64,000 bases of DNA from an uncultured Candidatus Saccharibacteria bacterium (GCA_947087275.1 CAMUBZ010000002.1:1-64000), one strand, 5' to 3'; positions 43,737 through 51,994 are shown, counted from the first letter of the stretch. Translations and numbers: made by a program. The notes: generated by a model from the sequence alone, not told the origin.

Positions 43737-44201
43737 ATGGCAAGTTCAGATGCAATTAGTTGGGAAGCGGAAGAGTACATCGTACGTGAGAAAAATACTT
43801 GGTGGTATGTTGGTTTGATTGCGGTGGGCTTGATGCTTTCGGCGTTGGCGATTTGGATTCAGGCGTGGACGTTCCTCGCAGTGATTATCCTGAGTGTGAT
43901 TGCGCTTTTGGTGTACGCAATGCGCCCGCCTCGGATCCTGCACTATACTCTGAGCAACAAAGGGTTGAGTGAGGGCGATCATTTGTATGATTATGGTGAG
44001 TTTAAGGCATTTGGAATTTTGCAAGAAAACGGGCATTTTGCGATTGTACTTACGCCGCGGAAGCGTTTTTCTCCGCGGATGACGGTGTATTTCCCTGAGG
44101 CGAAGGGCGAGGTGATTGTGGATGCTTTTGGGGCGAGATTGCCAATGGAAGAAGTCAAGTTGGATATGTTAGATAAACTTATAAAGTTCTTGCGCATTTG
44201 A
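43737..44201 (+). CDS. Conserved small membrane protein, two spans
   Basis: This 154-residue protein has the order ISWEAEEYIVREKNTWWYVG, two adjoining spans (LIAVGLMLSALAIWIQAWTF, LAVIILSVIALLVYAM), then a soluble C-terminal domain (LHYTLSNKGLSEGDHLYDYG, VYFPEAKGEVIVDAFGARLP). The pattern of E-x-x-x-Y followed by W-W-Y and two spans is common in CPR hypothetical proteins, but no function is known. The start at 43737 is set by the -10 box. Confidence 0.7.
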   Translation: MASSDAISWEAEEYIVREKNTWWYVGLIAVGLMLSALAIWIQAWTFLAVIILSVIALLVYAMRPPRILHYTLSNKGLSEGDHLYDYGEFKAFGILQENGHFAIVLTPRKRFSPRMTVYFPEAKGEVIVDAFGARLPMEEVKLDMLDKLIKFLRI

Positions 44202-44213
44202 AAATAGTTGTGC

Positions 44214-44219
44214 TATAAT
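44214..44219 (+). promoter_or_regulatory. Extended -10 box upstream of the 44262 gene
   Basis: TGTGC-TATAAT with a possible -35 TTGCGC 18 bp upstream. The predicted leader is about 35 nt and has the ribosome-binding site AGGTGGG. Confidence 0.5.
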
Positions 44220-44261
44220 AAGTAATATACGTTATGTTAATTTAATAAAAGGTGGGTAAAT

Positions 44262-44753
44262 ATGAACCAAAACCGCAAAGATAACGATTTGCAGCGTGCA
44301 ATCGACGAGATCACCCAGAAGGGTGGTCAGCAGGGCGCTCCAAAGCCAGCGCAACCAGCTCCAAGCCAACCGGCAGCTATGCCAGCAGCACCGAGCCAGC
44401 CAGCTAATACTATGAAGTTGCCAACCATGCCGAGTCCTGCTCCGGCTCCAGCACCTTCGATGGCAATGCCAAGCATGCCGTCTATGGGTGGTGGTTTTGG
44501 TCGCCCAATGAGCTACGGTGCTGACATTTCCAAGGTGAAGGAAGCCGCTCTCAAAGAATTGTTCCCAATCATGGATCGCGTCGAAGTTGAGCCAGAGAAG
44601 CGTTTCTTGTTGTACCAGGAAATGTTGAACACTATGCGCGACAAGGCAGTGATTGCTCCGGCTTACGAAGCGGCTCGCCAGATTCGCGATGATAAGGTAC
44701 GTGCAGATAGCCTACTTTACCTCATCAATAGCATTGACGAAATGTCACTCTAG
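44262..44753 (+). CDS. Conserved protein with Ala/Pro-rich linker, unknown function
   Basis: The 163-residue protein has a short helical start (DNDLQRAIDEITQKGGQQGA), a Pro/Ala/Met-rich linker (residues about 25-85), and a helical C-terminal domain (YGADISKVKEAALKELFPIM followed by DRVEVEPEKRFLLYQEMLNT and RADSLLYLINSIDEM). Codon usage is strongly biased to a few C-ending codons, as in highly expressed genes. It has its own promoter and a strong terminator. The function is not recognised. Confidence 0.65.
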   Translation: MNQNRKDNDLQRAIDEITQKGGQQGAPKPAQPAPSQPAAMPAAPSQPANTMKLPTMPSPAPAPAPSMAMPSMPSMGGGFGRPMSYGADISKVKEAALKELFPIMDRVEVEPEKRFLLYQEMLNTMRDKAVIAPAYEAARQIRDDKVRADSLLYLINSIDEMSL

Positions 44754-44764
44754 ATTTAAAAAGA

Positions 44765-44796
44765 AAACTGCTCCGGAGATTCTGGGGCAGTTTTTT
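44765..44796 (+). terminator. Intrinsic terminator after the 44262 gene
   Basis: AACTGC-T-CC pairs with GG-G-GCAGTT and is followed by TTTTTT. Confidence 0.85.
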
Positions 44797-44814
44797 AGTG
44801 AATGTGCAGATAGA

Positions 44815-45186
44815 TTAGAGTTTATCAAAGAGTTCAAGTGATTGCTGGATTTCGTGGTATTCACTGGCAGTGAATTTGAGGGCTTTGATAAGCGGAACAA
44901 AAATGAGTGGGAGCAGAATGGTCCCGAGAAAGAAGATGAAGCCAATACTATTGGCAGTGCCGGGGATTTTGCAACATGTCATCACTTTGTGGACGAAGTT
45001 ACCAAATCCAGTGATGGTGTTTCCCTGACGGATGGCGTCATCTAGATAGGAATAGTGGCTGATGACAAGGCTGCATATGGCTATCATTGTGAACATATAG
45101 AGCAATGAAAGCGCGATTTGCAGAAAAAGTCTGAACTTAGGGTGATTCTGGGAAAATTGCATAAGGTTCCTCCTTGGATATCTCAA
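44815..45186 (-). CDS. Small membrane protein, two spans, unknown
   Basis: The 123-residue protein has a basic N-terminus (RYPRRNLMQFSQNHPKF), a first span (LFLQIALSLLYMFTMIAICS), an extracellular loop with Cys (VMTCCKIPGTANS), a second span (IGFIFFLGTILLPLIFVPLI) and a short helical tail. AAGGAGG precedes the ATG. A consensus promoter of the TTGACA-17-TACAAT type reads into it. No family was recognised. Confidence 0.65.
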   Translation of the reverse strand: MRYPRRNLMQFSQNHPKFRLFLQIALSLLYMFTMIAICSLVISHYSYLDDAIRQGNTITGFGNFVHKVMTCCKIPGTANSIGFIFFLGTILLPLIFVPLIKALKFTASEYHEIQQSLELFDKL

Positions 45187-45212
45187 CTATCAAAAACTTA
45201 AGGTACTGTGTA

Positions 45213-45241
45213 ATTGTACCATAGAATGATTGTTGTGTCAA
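45213..45241 (-). promoter_or_regulatory. Promoter of the 44815-45186 gene
   Basis: TTGACA (45236-45241), a 17-bp spacer and TACAAT (45213-45218) on the minus strand. Confidence 0.7.
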
Positions 45242-45280
45242 TATGGTGGTAAAAATAGGTTAGTTTGATAGTTCTTATGA

Positions 45281-45286
45281 TATAAT
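45281..45286 (+). promoter_or_regulatory. -10 box of the structured RNA at 45293
   Basis: TGA-TATAAT is followed 6 nt later by the first base of the 45293-45371 stem, so transcription would start at or next to the stem. Confidence 0.55.
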
Positions 45287-45292
45287 AGAATT

Positions 45293-45396
45293 GCTAAACT
45301 AAATAATTTAACCGAGGTAGAATGCGGCTATTTGCGCAATTTCTCGGTTAAAGAAAATTGTTTAGTTTAGCGACTAGCAGATAGTCGCATTTTTTG
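45293..45396 (+). ncRNA. Structured leader RNA or small RNA with intrinsic terminator
   Basis: The outer stem is GCTAAACTAAA (from 45293) with TTTAGTTTAGC (to 45371), extended inward by AACCGAG/CTCGGTT. It is followed by a terminator hairpin GCGACTA-GCAGA-TAGTCGC (45370-45388) and T6. The bases GC at 45370-45371 belong to both stems. Immediately after the T-run lies the ribosome-binding site AAAGGAGGA and the start codon of the next gene at 45409. This is the layout of a transcription attenuator or riboswitch; a stand-alone sRNA is the alternative. No known riboswitch class was recognised. Confidence 0.6.
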
Positions 45397-45408
45397 TAAA
45401 GGAGGAAG

Positions 45409-46092
45409 ATGCCAGAAGAAAATGAGAATATGACTTTGCCCGTTAGTGAGATGAAGTCGCAAAAAAACCATAATAAATTGTTGCTGATGGTGGTTGTTTT
45501 GGTGTTCTTGCTTTGTGCTGCTACAAGTTGGGGAATTTGGGGATTATTGCAGGGGCAGGAAAAAGATCAAGAGATTGGTGGGCTGAGAGAACAATTAGCG
45601 AATATTGATTATAGAGAGGACGAGCTAAATGATAGTGAGGAAGTTTGTCGTGATGAGTCTATAAAAGAAATTATAGAAGGCGGGCCATATATAGATAATG
45701 GCTATTTTTATGTGCCAGAGTGGAAGGTGAAGTTTAAATTGTCAGACGAGTTAACGGATTATGGCTTTGCTGTGATGCAAGATAGTTTGTCGTCCAGTTT
45801 TGGAAAATACAATATTGGCATGTCAGCAGTACAGAATGCTTCTTTGACCCCTCATCCACAAGCTCGATATTATGATGACATCATGACCTGTGCGATTGTC
45901 AATGTTGGTAGAGTGGATAAAGGTTCGCCATTATTGGCTTCGGTTTCAGAAATACAGAAGTACGTCCTTTATGGTGATGAGGCCTATGTGATTTATGATT
46001 ATCGAGCACATGGTAGTTGTGATTATGATGCTGGGATTGAGCAGACGGCTAAGATTTTACGTGAGATTTTTTCGCATCCAGAAGAACTATAA
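45409..46092 (+). CDS. Single-pass membrane protein, unknown
   Basis: The 227-residue protein has a cytoplasmic N-terminus of about 25 residues, one span (LLLMVVVLVFLLCAATSWGI) and a coiled region (GQEKDQEIGGLREQLANIDY). The extracellular domain has two or three cysteines (SEEVCRDES, DIMTCAIVNVG, HGSCDYDAG) and the segment PYIDNGYFYVPEWKVKFKLS. It is preceded by a terminator-bearing leader RNA that may control its expression, and followed by a bidirectional terminator shared with groEL. The function is unknown. Confidence 0.7.
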   Translation: MPEENENMTLPVSEMKSQKNHNKLLLMVVVLVFLLCAATSWGIWGLLQGQEKDQEIGGLREQLANIDYREDELNDSEEVCRDESIKEIIEGGPYIDNGYFYVPEWKVKFKLSDELTDYGFAVMQDSLSSSFGKYNIGMSAVQNASLTPHPQARYYDDIMTCAIVNVGRVDKGSPLLASVSEIQKYVLYGDEAYVIYDYRAHGSCDYDAGIEQTAKILREIFSHPEEL

Positions 46093-46104
46093 AGGATAAA
46101 GTTA

Positions 46105-46132
46105 AAATAACCCCCGTTATGGGGGTTATTTT
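46105..46132. terminator. Bidirectional terminator between the 45409 gene and groEL
   Basis: AAAATAACCCCC, a 5-nt loop and GGGGGTTATTTT: a perfect stem with A/T tracts on both sides, between convergent genes. Confidence 0.9.
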
Positions 46133-46151
46133 ATGCAGTTAGTCTAGTACT

Positions 46152-47768
46152 TTAGTACATTCCGCCCATGTCGGGTGCGGCCGGAGCCTGTTTCTCAGGA
46201 ATATCTACGATGAGAGCGCCCATAGTAATAGCGGTGGCAGCGATGCTGGTGGCACTTTGGACAGCTTCTTTGGTGACCTTGGCTGGGTCGATGACACCAG
46301 CTTTCTTGAGGTCAACGATTCCCTGTTCTGGGGTCATGACGTTGACGCCAAAGCCAGGCTTGGCTTTCTCAACTTCGGCCAGGAGGGCTTGGCTATTGAG
46401 GCCAGCATTCTCCATAATGTGGATAAATGGCGCTTGGAGGGCCTTCTTCACAATCTTGGCGCCGTCGTTATCGGCTTTGAGGCTAGCAGCGAGGTTGACT
46501 AAGGTGACGCCACCACCAGTGACGATACCTTCGGCAAGAGCGGCCTTGGTAGCAGCCACAGCGTCGTCCACGCGGAATTTCTTCTCGTCGATTTCGGCTT
46601 CGGAAGCGCCACCGACTTTGATCACGGCAACTTTGCCCAAGAGAGCAGCAGCGCGTTTCTCCAGCTCTTCGCGTTCGTAATCAGATTTGGCGAGTTTGGC
46701 CTGAGATTGAATGAGGTCAATGCGCTCTTTGACGGCGCCTTGGTTGCCAGCACCCTTGATGATAGTGGTTTCGTCTTTGGTAGCGATGACTTTGCCACAG
46801 GTACCAAGGACTTCCATACCGACTTCCTCAAGTTTCATGCCTTTGTCGGTAGAAACAACAGTAGCGTCGGTGAGGATTGCGATGTCTTCCATAATGTCTT
46901 TGCGGCGGTCGCCGAAGGACGGGGCTTTGAGTACGAGCGTGTTGAAGACACCTTTGAGTTTGTTGAGTACGAGTACTGAGAGGGCTTCGCCTTCAACTTC
47001 TTCAGCAATAATCACGAGGTCTTTGCGACCAGATTGGGCACATTGCTCCAGTAAGGGCAAAAGTTCTTGGGCGCTAGAGATTTTCTTGTCGGTGATGAGC
47101 ACGAGTGGCTTCTCGAACACTGCTTCTTGGCGGTTGGTGTCGGTAACGAAGAATGGTGAAGAATAACCTTTGTCGTAGGTAAAGCCTTCGACGATTTCTT
47201 GCTCCATTTCGAGGCCTTGGCCTTGCTCCACAGTAACCACGCCGTCTTTGCCGATTTTACTAATGACATCAGCGATAAGTTGACCGATTTCTTTGTCGCC
47301 AGCAGAAATCGAAGCGACTTCGGCGACTTTGCTGTCGTTGCCCTCGATTTTTTCGGCAGACTTCTCAATGCCTTTAATAATCTCGGCGCCGGCTTCCTCA
47401 ATTCCCTTGCGGAGTTCCATCGGATTGACGCCAGCGGCGATCAATTTGTTGGCTTCGGCGAGGATATTGTAGGTGAGCACGGTGACGGTGGTGGTGCCAT
47501 CGCCGGCAACTTTATTGAGCTTTTGCGCAGCGGATTTGATAAGTTTGGCACCGATTTGCTCGCCGAGGTTCTCTTCGGTGCTGCCGAGGTCAACGGCTTC
47601 AGCGACGGTGACGCCATCGTGGGTAATGGTTGGTCCGCCGTAAGATTTTTCGATGACGACGTTTTGGCCTTTGGGGCCAAAGGTGACTTTGACGGCATCA
47701 TAAAGTTGCTTGGCGCCAGCGAGAACCTTTTCGCGGGCTTCGGATGTGTAGAAAATTTTCTTGGCCAT
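46152..47768 (-). CDS. groEL: Chaperonin GroEL (60 kDa)
   Basis: This ATP-dependent folding chamber has [20 protein letters not shown], the ATP loop [13 protein letters not shown] near residue 85, and the C-terminal [14 protein letters not shown]. At 538 residues it has the full family length. It ends [10 protein letters not shown], a shortened GGM tail rather than the repeated GGM of E. coli. It lies 16 bp after groES in one operon under a CIRCE-type operator. Recognition is certain. Confidence 0.98.
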   Translation of the reverse strand: MAKKIFYTSEAREKVLAGAKQLYDAVKVTFGPKGQNVVIEKSYGGPTITHDGVTVAEAVDLGSTEENLGEQIGAKLIKSAAQKLNKVAGDGTTTVTVLTYNILAEANKLIAAGVNPMELRKGIEEAGAEIIKGIEKSAEKIEGNDSKVAEVASISAGDKEIGQLIADVISKIGKDGVVTVEQGQGLEMEQEIVEGFTYDKGYSSPFFVTDTNRQEAVFEKPLVLITDKKISSAQELLPLLEQCAQSGRKDLVIIAEEVEGEALSVLVLNKLKGVFNTLVLKAPSFGDRRKDIMEDIAILTDATVVSTDKGMKLEEVGMEVLGTCGKVIATKDETTIIKGAGNQGAVKERIDLIQSQAKLAKSDYEREELEKRAAALLGKVAVIKVGGASEAEIDEKKFRVDDAVAATKAALAEGIVTGGGVTLVNLAASLKADNDGAKIVKKALQAPFIHIMENAGLNSQALLAEVEKAKPGFGVNVMTPEQGIVDLKKAGVIDPAKVTKEAVQSATSIAATAITMGALIVDIPEKQAPAAPDMGGMY

Positions 47769-47784
47769 TTTGGATGATTCCTTT

Positions 47785-48039
47785 CTATAATGTTGCTAGA
47801 ACGTCTTCTTCTTTGACGATGATGTAATCTTTGTCGTCAATTTTGATATCGGTAGTGGAATAATTCTTGTAGACGATTTTGTCGCCTTTTTTGACGGTTT
47901 TGACCTCTGGGCCGACTGATTCGACTACGGCATAGGCCGGGGCCTCTTTGGCGGCGCCAAGTAAGATACCAGATTTGGTCATTTCCATAGGCTCTTCTTT
48001 GAGCGCGACGATATGGGATTGTAATGGTTTTAGTTGCAT
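47785..48039 (-). CDS. groES: Co-chaperonin GroES (10 kDa)
   Basis: The 84-residue protein begins MQLKPLQSHIVALKEEPMEM, then TKSGILLGAAKEAPAYAVVE and VKKGDKIVYKNYSTTDIKID. This is a full GroES with the mobile loop (residues about 15-30) and the conserved D-Y-I-I-V segment near the end. It caps the GroEL ring. It is the first gene of groES-groEL, preceded by AAGGAGT and a CIRCE operator. Confidence 0.96.
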   Translation of the reverse strand: MQLKPLQSHIVALKEEPMEMTKSGILLGAAKEAPAYAVVESVGPEVKTVKKGDKIVYKNYSTTDIKIDDKDYIIVKEEDVLATL

Positions 48040-48060
48040 ATTAACTCCTTCCGTACCTCT

Positions 48061-48089
48061 ATGATAGCACAGACTTTTGGCACTTGCAA
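48061..48089 (-). promoter_or_regulatory. groES-groEL promoter
   Basis: TTGCAA (48084-48089), a 17-bp spacer ending in TGTGC, and TATCAT (48061-48066) on the minus strand. The -35 box lies inside the CIRCE operator. Confidence 0.75.
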
Positions 48090-48103
48090 TAGTGGAGTGC
48101 TAG
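48077..48103 (-). promoter_or_regulatory. CIRCE operator (HrcA-binding site)
   Basis: On the minus strand CTAGCACTC, 9 nt, AAGTGCCAA matches the CIRCE consensus TTAGCACTC-N9-GAGTGCTAA at 15 of 18 positions. It overlaps the -35 box of groES, so HrcA would block polymerase binding. hrcA itself is not in the window. Confidence 0.85.
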
Positions 48104-48127
48104 AAATGGAGAAAATTAGGCGTGCTA

Positions 48128-48156
48128 TTGACTTTTTTGACAAAGTGCGCTATAGT
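48128..48156 (+). promoter_or_regulatory. Promoter of the 48214 gene
   Basis: TTGACT, 17 bp, TATAGT. It diverges from the groES promoter, with 25 bp between the CIRCE site and this -35 box. Confidence 0.75.
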
Positions 48157-48213
48157 GGGGGTGAGTGTAAGCAAAAATAAATAGATAAAGTAATGCGGGG
48201 TGGAGAAATAAAA

Positions 48214-48855
48214 ATGTCAGAGAAACTAAATTTGAATGTCGAACAAGGTAGCCAATCTAGTGGTTGGGAGATATTACAAGAGCCGGAAAAAGTTGACTTA
48301 AATTCGGCTGAGTATACGGTTCGATTTGTGGAGGCGCCAGTTTATGCGAAAAAGGCAAGGATTGAGGCTGTGCAGATTACTCAAAGTGGATTGGAATCTG
48401 GTGAGTATGCCGACAAAGACATTCGTTTGGATGGTGAACAGTATGTGATTGATACGTATGTGATGCGTGAGCAAGATGATGGTAGTCGCGTGGCAGAATT
48501 AGAGGATACTCGTCCGGTGGTAGCGGGTGAATGGATTGCAACTAACCCTATACAACAAGAGGGTGATCGTGCAAATAATTATGCTATTCCGGACGAAACC
48601 TTTAAGAAGCGCTATCGTGCCACTGATGTGTCGGGTGTGTATCAGGCTGCGGGCATGGCTCGGATTATTAAAAATGAGACTGGGAATAAGGTAGAGATTG
48701 AGGCTCCTTGGGGAGGGACACAAGAGGGCGATGCCAAGTGTTATTTTTGCGCCCCATATAACCCGGATGAGCCGGATGATTTGGCGGAGGGCAAACGGTA
48801 TATTTTGAGTGAGAATGACTTCGCTACATATGAGCCTATTGATACGCAAAAGTAA
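48214..48855 (+). CDS. Protein of unknown function
   Basis: The start at 48214 (MSEKLNLNVEQGSQSSGWEI) follows a GGAGAAATAAAA ribosome-binding region; an in-frame ATG at 48193 has no such site. The 213-residue protein is soluble and hydrophilic. Residues about 30-190 include AEYTVRFVEAPVYAKKARIE, YADKDIRLDGEQYVIDTYVM and GEWIATNPIQQEGDRANNYA, a pattern recalling proteins that hold a PnuC-like or DUF-type beta fold, but no family was recognised. Two cysteines lie in GDAKCYFCAPYN. It has its own promoter and terminator. Confidence 0.65.
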   Translation: MSEKLNLNVEQGSQSSGWEILQEPEKVDLNSAEYTVRFVEAPVYAKKARIEAVQITQSGLESGEYADKDIRLDGEQYVIDTYVMREQDDGSRVAELEDTRPVVAGEWIATNPIQQEGDRANNYAIPDETFKKRYRATDVSGVYQAAGMARIIKNETGNKVEIEAPWGGTQEGDAKCYFCAPYNPDEPDDLAEGKRYILSENDFATYEPIDTQK

Positions 48856-48878
48856 TTTAGAATAGTTCATAACACTTG

Positions 48879-48907
48879 AAAAGCGTCTGACGTCTCGGAC
48901 GCTTTTT
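48879..48907 (+). terminator. Intrinsic terminator after the 48214 gene
   Basis: AAAGCGTC and GACGC with a 10-nt loop, followed by TTTTT. Confidence 0.85.
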
Positions 48908-49019
48908 GGATGTATTAGTTTAAAAATCTCAAAGTAAAAATATAGTTTCAAAGTATTGTGAAAGTTCAAAGTGTTTGGTATACTCAAAGTAGAGGAGAAA
49001 AATCAAATAAAGAAAAGTT

Positions 49020-49373
49020 ATGAAGAAAAAAGAGGTAAAAGTGACAACTACGATGTCGAAAGCATATCAGATTACGGTGCCTAGTGTGATCCGTAAGGCG
49101 TTAGGCTTGATGCCGGGCGATCCTGTAGATTTTAGGCTGGAAGGGGGTAGCGCAGTGTTGGTGCGAGCAGAAACGCGAGAAGAAAAGATTAAACGTGTGT
49201 TTGCGGAATTAGATAAAATTCGGGAGGCTGAGTATAGGCGTATGACTCCGGAACAGAAGAAGCGCATTGAGACGTCAAGGGGTTGGACGGTACGCCAATA
49301 TCATGAATATATTGATAATCTGCCTGAGACAAGGGCTTATATGAAGGAGAAATATGGTGTTAAAATTGCGTGA
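49020..49373 (+). CDS. AbrB/MazE-type antitoxin (SpoVT-AbrB domain)
   Basis: Residues 1-50 form a swapped-hairpin DNA-binding domain: TTTMSKAYQITVPSVIRKAL followed by GLMPGDPVDFRLEGGSAVLV. The remaining 65 residues are helical and charged (EEKIKRVFAELDKIREAEYR), likely the toxin-binding part. The next gene, overlapping by 20 bp, encodes a PIN-domain protein, so this is the antitoxin and autoregulator of a type II VapBC-like pair. The complex is expected to bind its own promoter region at about 48960-49015. Confidence 0.85.
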   Translation: MKKKEVKVTTTMSKAYQITVPSVIRKALGLMPGDPVDFRLEGGSAVLVRAETREEKIKRVFAELDKIREAEYRRMTPEQKKRIETSRGWTVRQYHEYIDNLPETRAYMKEKYGVKIA

Positions 49374-49761
49374 GTCGCTGGATACAAATATCATTATTAG
49401 ATTGATTATGAAGGATGTTCCGGGGCAATGTTCAAGAATTCAGGATATGCTGATGCGTCAAGGGGTGACTTATGAGGTGGCAGACCTTGCGGTAACAGAG
49501 TCGGTCTACGTATTGCAGACATGGTATCATTGGACTAGGCAAGGTATTGTAGATGCGCTATCGGCGGTTTTGACGGACTTTAATCTAGAATGTAATAAGG
49601 TATTGTTTGACCGTGTATTTCCGATGTATTTGGCATGCCCAAAGTTATCGTTTAATGATTGTTGCTTGGCGGGGTATGCGGCGTTGAATCAGGCGGAACC
49701 ACTGTGGACGTTTGATAAAGATTTGGCTAAGGAGTCGGGTACGGCGAAGTTGTTGGCGTGA
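49354..49761 (+). CDS. PIN-domain toxin (VapC-like ribonuclease)
   Basis: This 135-residue protein is a predicted metal-dependent RNase. The acidic residues are placed as in PIN domains: SLDTNIIIRLIMKDVPGQCS (Asp near residue 10), a Glu in LAVTESVYVLQTWYHW, and the C-terminal SFNDCCLAGYAALNQAEPLW followed by TFDKDLAKES (Asp pair). It overlaps the antitoxin gene by 20 bp, a common coupling. When freed from the antitoxin it would cut tRNA or mRNA and slow growth; the RNA target cannot be told. Confidence 0.85.
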   Translation: MVLKLRESLDTNIIIRLIMKDVPGQCSRIQDMLMRQGVTYEVADLAVTESVYVLQTWYHWTRQGIVDALSAVLTDFNLECNKVLFDRVFPMYLACPKLSFNDCCLAGYAALNQAEPLWTFDKDLAKESGTAKLLA

Positions 49762-49767
49762 TATAAT
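49762..49767 (+). promoter_or_regulatory. Extended -10 box of the MurE-like gene
   Basis: TGA-TATAAT, where TGA is also the stop of the PIN gene, ends 7 nt before the ATG at 49775. Confidence 0.55.
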
Positions 49768-49774
49768 GTAGGGT

Positions 49775-51031
49775 ATGAGTTTGAAGAGTTCTGTGGAGAA
49801 ATTGCCGGGGTATAATTCCCTGGTGAAGCCGTTACACTTAGCGCAGGCATTAAAGGCGGGCTTGCGATATGATTGGCCGGCTAAGAAGTTGCGCGTGATT
49901 GCGGTAACGGGGACGAATGGTAAGACGACGACCTGCTTTATGATTTGGAAGATGTTGAGTCAAGCGGGGCGGAAGGCAGGATTACTAACAACAGTAGGCT
50001 GGAGTGCAGACGGGCAAACGTTGAATCCGCAGTATGAGCATATGACGACGGAGCGAGTAGGGGTTCTGAATGAGCGGATGCGGGCAGTGGCGGATGCGAA
50101 GGCGGAGTTCCTAGTGCTTGAGGTGACGTCGCATGCGCTGAGCCAGTTCCGGGTGTTGGGGGTGCCGATTGAGATTGCGGTGTTTACGAACCTGACACCA
50201 GAGCATTTGGATTATCATAAGACTTTTGCCAATTATCGCAAGGCAAAGTTGAAATTGTTTAAGAAAGCGCGGTTTGGTGTGGTGAATGCGGATGATCCGA
50301 ATGCGCACTATTTTGTAGATGAATATGCGTCTGGTGATATAGTTACATATGGTATAGAACAGGGTGATTTGCGTGCTACAGATATAAAGTTAAATGCATC
50401 TGGTGTTGAATATTCGTGTGATGATATAAAAGTGAAGACGCAGATCCCGGGTAGATTTAACGTTTATAATTCCCTGGCGGCTGTAGGTGTGGGCCAGCGG
50501 TTGGGATTGACGGATAAGCAGATTGAAGATGGGATTTATAGTCTAGAGGCGGTGGAAGGTCGGATGACACGCGTGCAGGCAGGGCAGGATTTTGAGGTGA
50601 TTGTGGATTATGCACATCAGCCGGATGCGTTGCAGAAAGTCTTTGATAGTGTCGGGGAACATAAGGGCAAAATTATTGCCGTGCATGGAGGTGCGGGGCG
50701 ACGTGACCATGCTACGCGTGAGCCACGGGGAGAGATTTTGGGGCGCGAGAGTGATATTGTGATTATCACAGAGGATGATTCGCGAGACGAGGACCCGGCA
50801 GAGATTGCGGAGATGTTTGCACAAGGAGCGGAAAAAGCTGGGAAGACGCGCGGAAAAGATTTGCTGATAGAATTAGATCGGCAGAGGGCGATTGCGCAGG
50901 CGATTGGTTTGGCGAAATCGGGTGATATTGTGCTGATTTTGGGTAAAGGCCATGAGAAGACGATTTTGCGTGCAGATGGTCCGCATGAATTTGAAGATAT
51001 TAAGGTGGCGGAAGCATTGCTGGGGAAGTAG
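49775..51031 (+). CDS. murE: MurE-like Mur ligase (UDP-MurNAc-tripeptide synthetase-like)
   Basis: This 418-residue cytoplasmic ATP-dependent amino-acid ligase has the central domain P-loop VIAVTGTNGKTTTCFMIWKM near residue 40, the MurE hallmark EVTSHALSQFRVLGVPIEIA near 115, FTNLTPEHLDYHKTFANYRK with the carbamylated Lys context, and the C-terminal domain RMTRVQAGQDFEVIVDYAHQ with P-D-A-L. The motif that reads DNPR in meso-DAP enzymes is here EDDSRDEDPAEIA, so the amino acid added is probably not meso-DAP. The N-terminal UDP-binding domain is reduced to about 30 residues. Leaderless start. The symbol is given for family similarity; substrate is unproven. Confidence 0.82.
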   Translation: MSLKSSVEKLPGYNSLVKPLHLAQALKAGLRYDWPAKKLRVIAVTGTNGKTTTCFMIWKMLSQAGRKAGLLTTVGWSADGQTLNPQYEHMTTERVGVLNERMRAVADAKAEFLVLEVTSHALSQFRVLGVPIEIAVFTNLTPEHLDYHKTFANYRKAKLKLFKKARFGVVNADDPNAHYFVDEYASGDIVTYGIEQGDLRATDIKLNASGVEYSCDDIKVKTQIPGRFNVYNSLAAVGVGQRLGLTDKQIEDGIYSLEAVEGRMTRVQAGQDFEVIVDYAHQPDALQKVFDSVGEHKGKIIAVHGGAGRRDHATREPRGEILGRESDIVIITEDDSRDEDPAEIAEMFAQGAEKAGKTRGKDLLIELDRQRAIAQAIGLAKSGDIVLILGKGHEKTILRADGPHEFEDIKVAEALLGK

Positions 51032-51164
51032 GAGCAGTGGTGTGGGGTTGAGCGCCCCGAGTTTGACGAGCGTTTTTGTGAAGGTTGACGATAAGTTAAC
51101 CCCTAGATATAGGATGGCTGTAGACCGTATGCTTAATGGAGGCTACTATTAATTACACAAGCTT

Positions 51165-51192
51165 ATCCGGAGCAATAGATGCTCCGGATTTT
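51165..51192. terminator. Intrinsic terminator between the two Mur-ligase-like genes
   Basis: ATCCGGAGCA, a 5-nt loop and TGCTCCGGAT followed by TTT: a perfect 10-bp stem between convergent genes, about 135 bp after the plus-strand stop. Confidence 0.8.
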
Positions 51193-51244
51193 GCATGAGA
51201 TTTGGGCGTGAGTTTTAGAGTGGGTTATTATCAATGAGTTTAAT

Positions 51245-51985
51245 TTAGGCATGAGGCTCGTAACTCGCGATGCCGTCGGCGATGGTGGACGGTGCGATAT
51301 TGAGCGCGGTAGCGATAGCAGCGGCACAGGCCATGTAGGAAACGGTAGGCTCACCGGTGAGAAAACTGGCGACAGTGAAATTCTGATTGCCGACGCTGAG
51401 GTTGGCTTCGGTGCCTTTGCGGTAAAGTTTGGATTGCTCGATGCGGAGATCGGAATCGGACGAAGCGCCATAGGTAATGGTTTCGGAAACACCACGGAAT
51501 TGAGCAAAGTCGGGATAATGAGCGTCGTCACGGTTGAGCACGACGGCTTCAGGGTTCATACGAAAAAGAGTGGATTTGGCATTCAAATAAGCCTCTACAT
51601 CTGGAGCATTTAGACTGGATGGGACAAAGTCGGTCAAAGCGGCCACATAGACAGGCAAGCCAAAGAAGGTATCGGCATTGAGCGCGGTAGCGGGAGCGGT
51701 AATGACAGCATAAGTTGCCTTGGCTTTCCAGGCGTCATTGAGGAATTTGTGCAAAACAGTGGGTTTGATGGCATTTTCTGAAGCGAGGATTGCCACTGGC
51801 TGGCTGGCGGCACGTAAAATCTCGTGAACGTAGTGGGCAACAGTGGTTTTGCCAGTAGACCCAGTGATGCAGATCAAACGAAGGTCACGAGCAGGGTGGC
51901 CATAGTAAGCGGCAAGAAGTTTGACTTTGGTACGCGCTAAATTAAAGCGCTTGCGATTAGCTGGGGATTTCGTATTACCTTCCAT
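51245..51985 (-). CDS. Truncated Mur-ligase-like protein (central domain only)
   Basis: The 246-residue protein has a short N-terminal part, the P-loop LICITGSTGKTTVAHYVHEI near residue 40, YVAALTDFVPSSLNAPDVEA, VVLNRDDAHYPDFAQFRGVS and AAAIATALNIAPSTIADGIA. It ends exactly where the C-terminal ligase domain (with the DYAHxPxA/L motif) should start, and no remnant of that domain is visible downstream. The Ser-Thr-Gly P-loop variant differs from the usual TNGKTT. It could be a relic, or a partner that works with another subunit. The ATG at 51985 lies 9 nt behind TGTGC-TACAAT, so leaderless expression is likely. Confidence 0.75.
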   Translation of the reverse strand: MEGNTKSPANRKRFNLARTKVKLLAAYYGHPARDLRLICITGSTGKTTVAHYVHEILRAASQPVAILASENAIKPTVLHKFLNDAWKAKATYAVITAPATALNADTFFGLPVYVAALTDFVPSSLNAPDVEAYLNAKSTLFRMNPEAVVLNRDDAHYPDFAQFRGVSETITYGASSDSDLRIEQSKLYRKGTEANLSVGNQNFTVASFLTGEPTVSYMACAAAIATALNIAPSTIADGIASYEPHA

Positions 51986-51994
51986 AATACCTTT

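Noticed and set aside
51121-51164. A 12-codon frame before the 51165 terminator
   Set aside because: Too short and without a convincing promoter or conserved feature.
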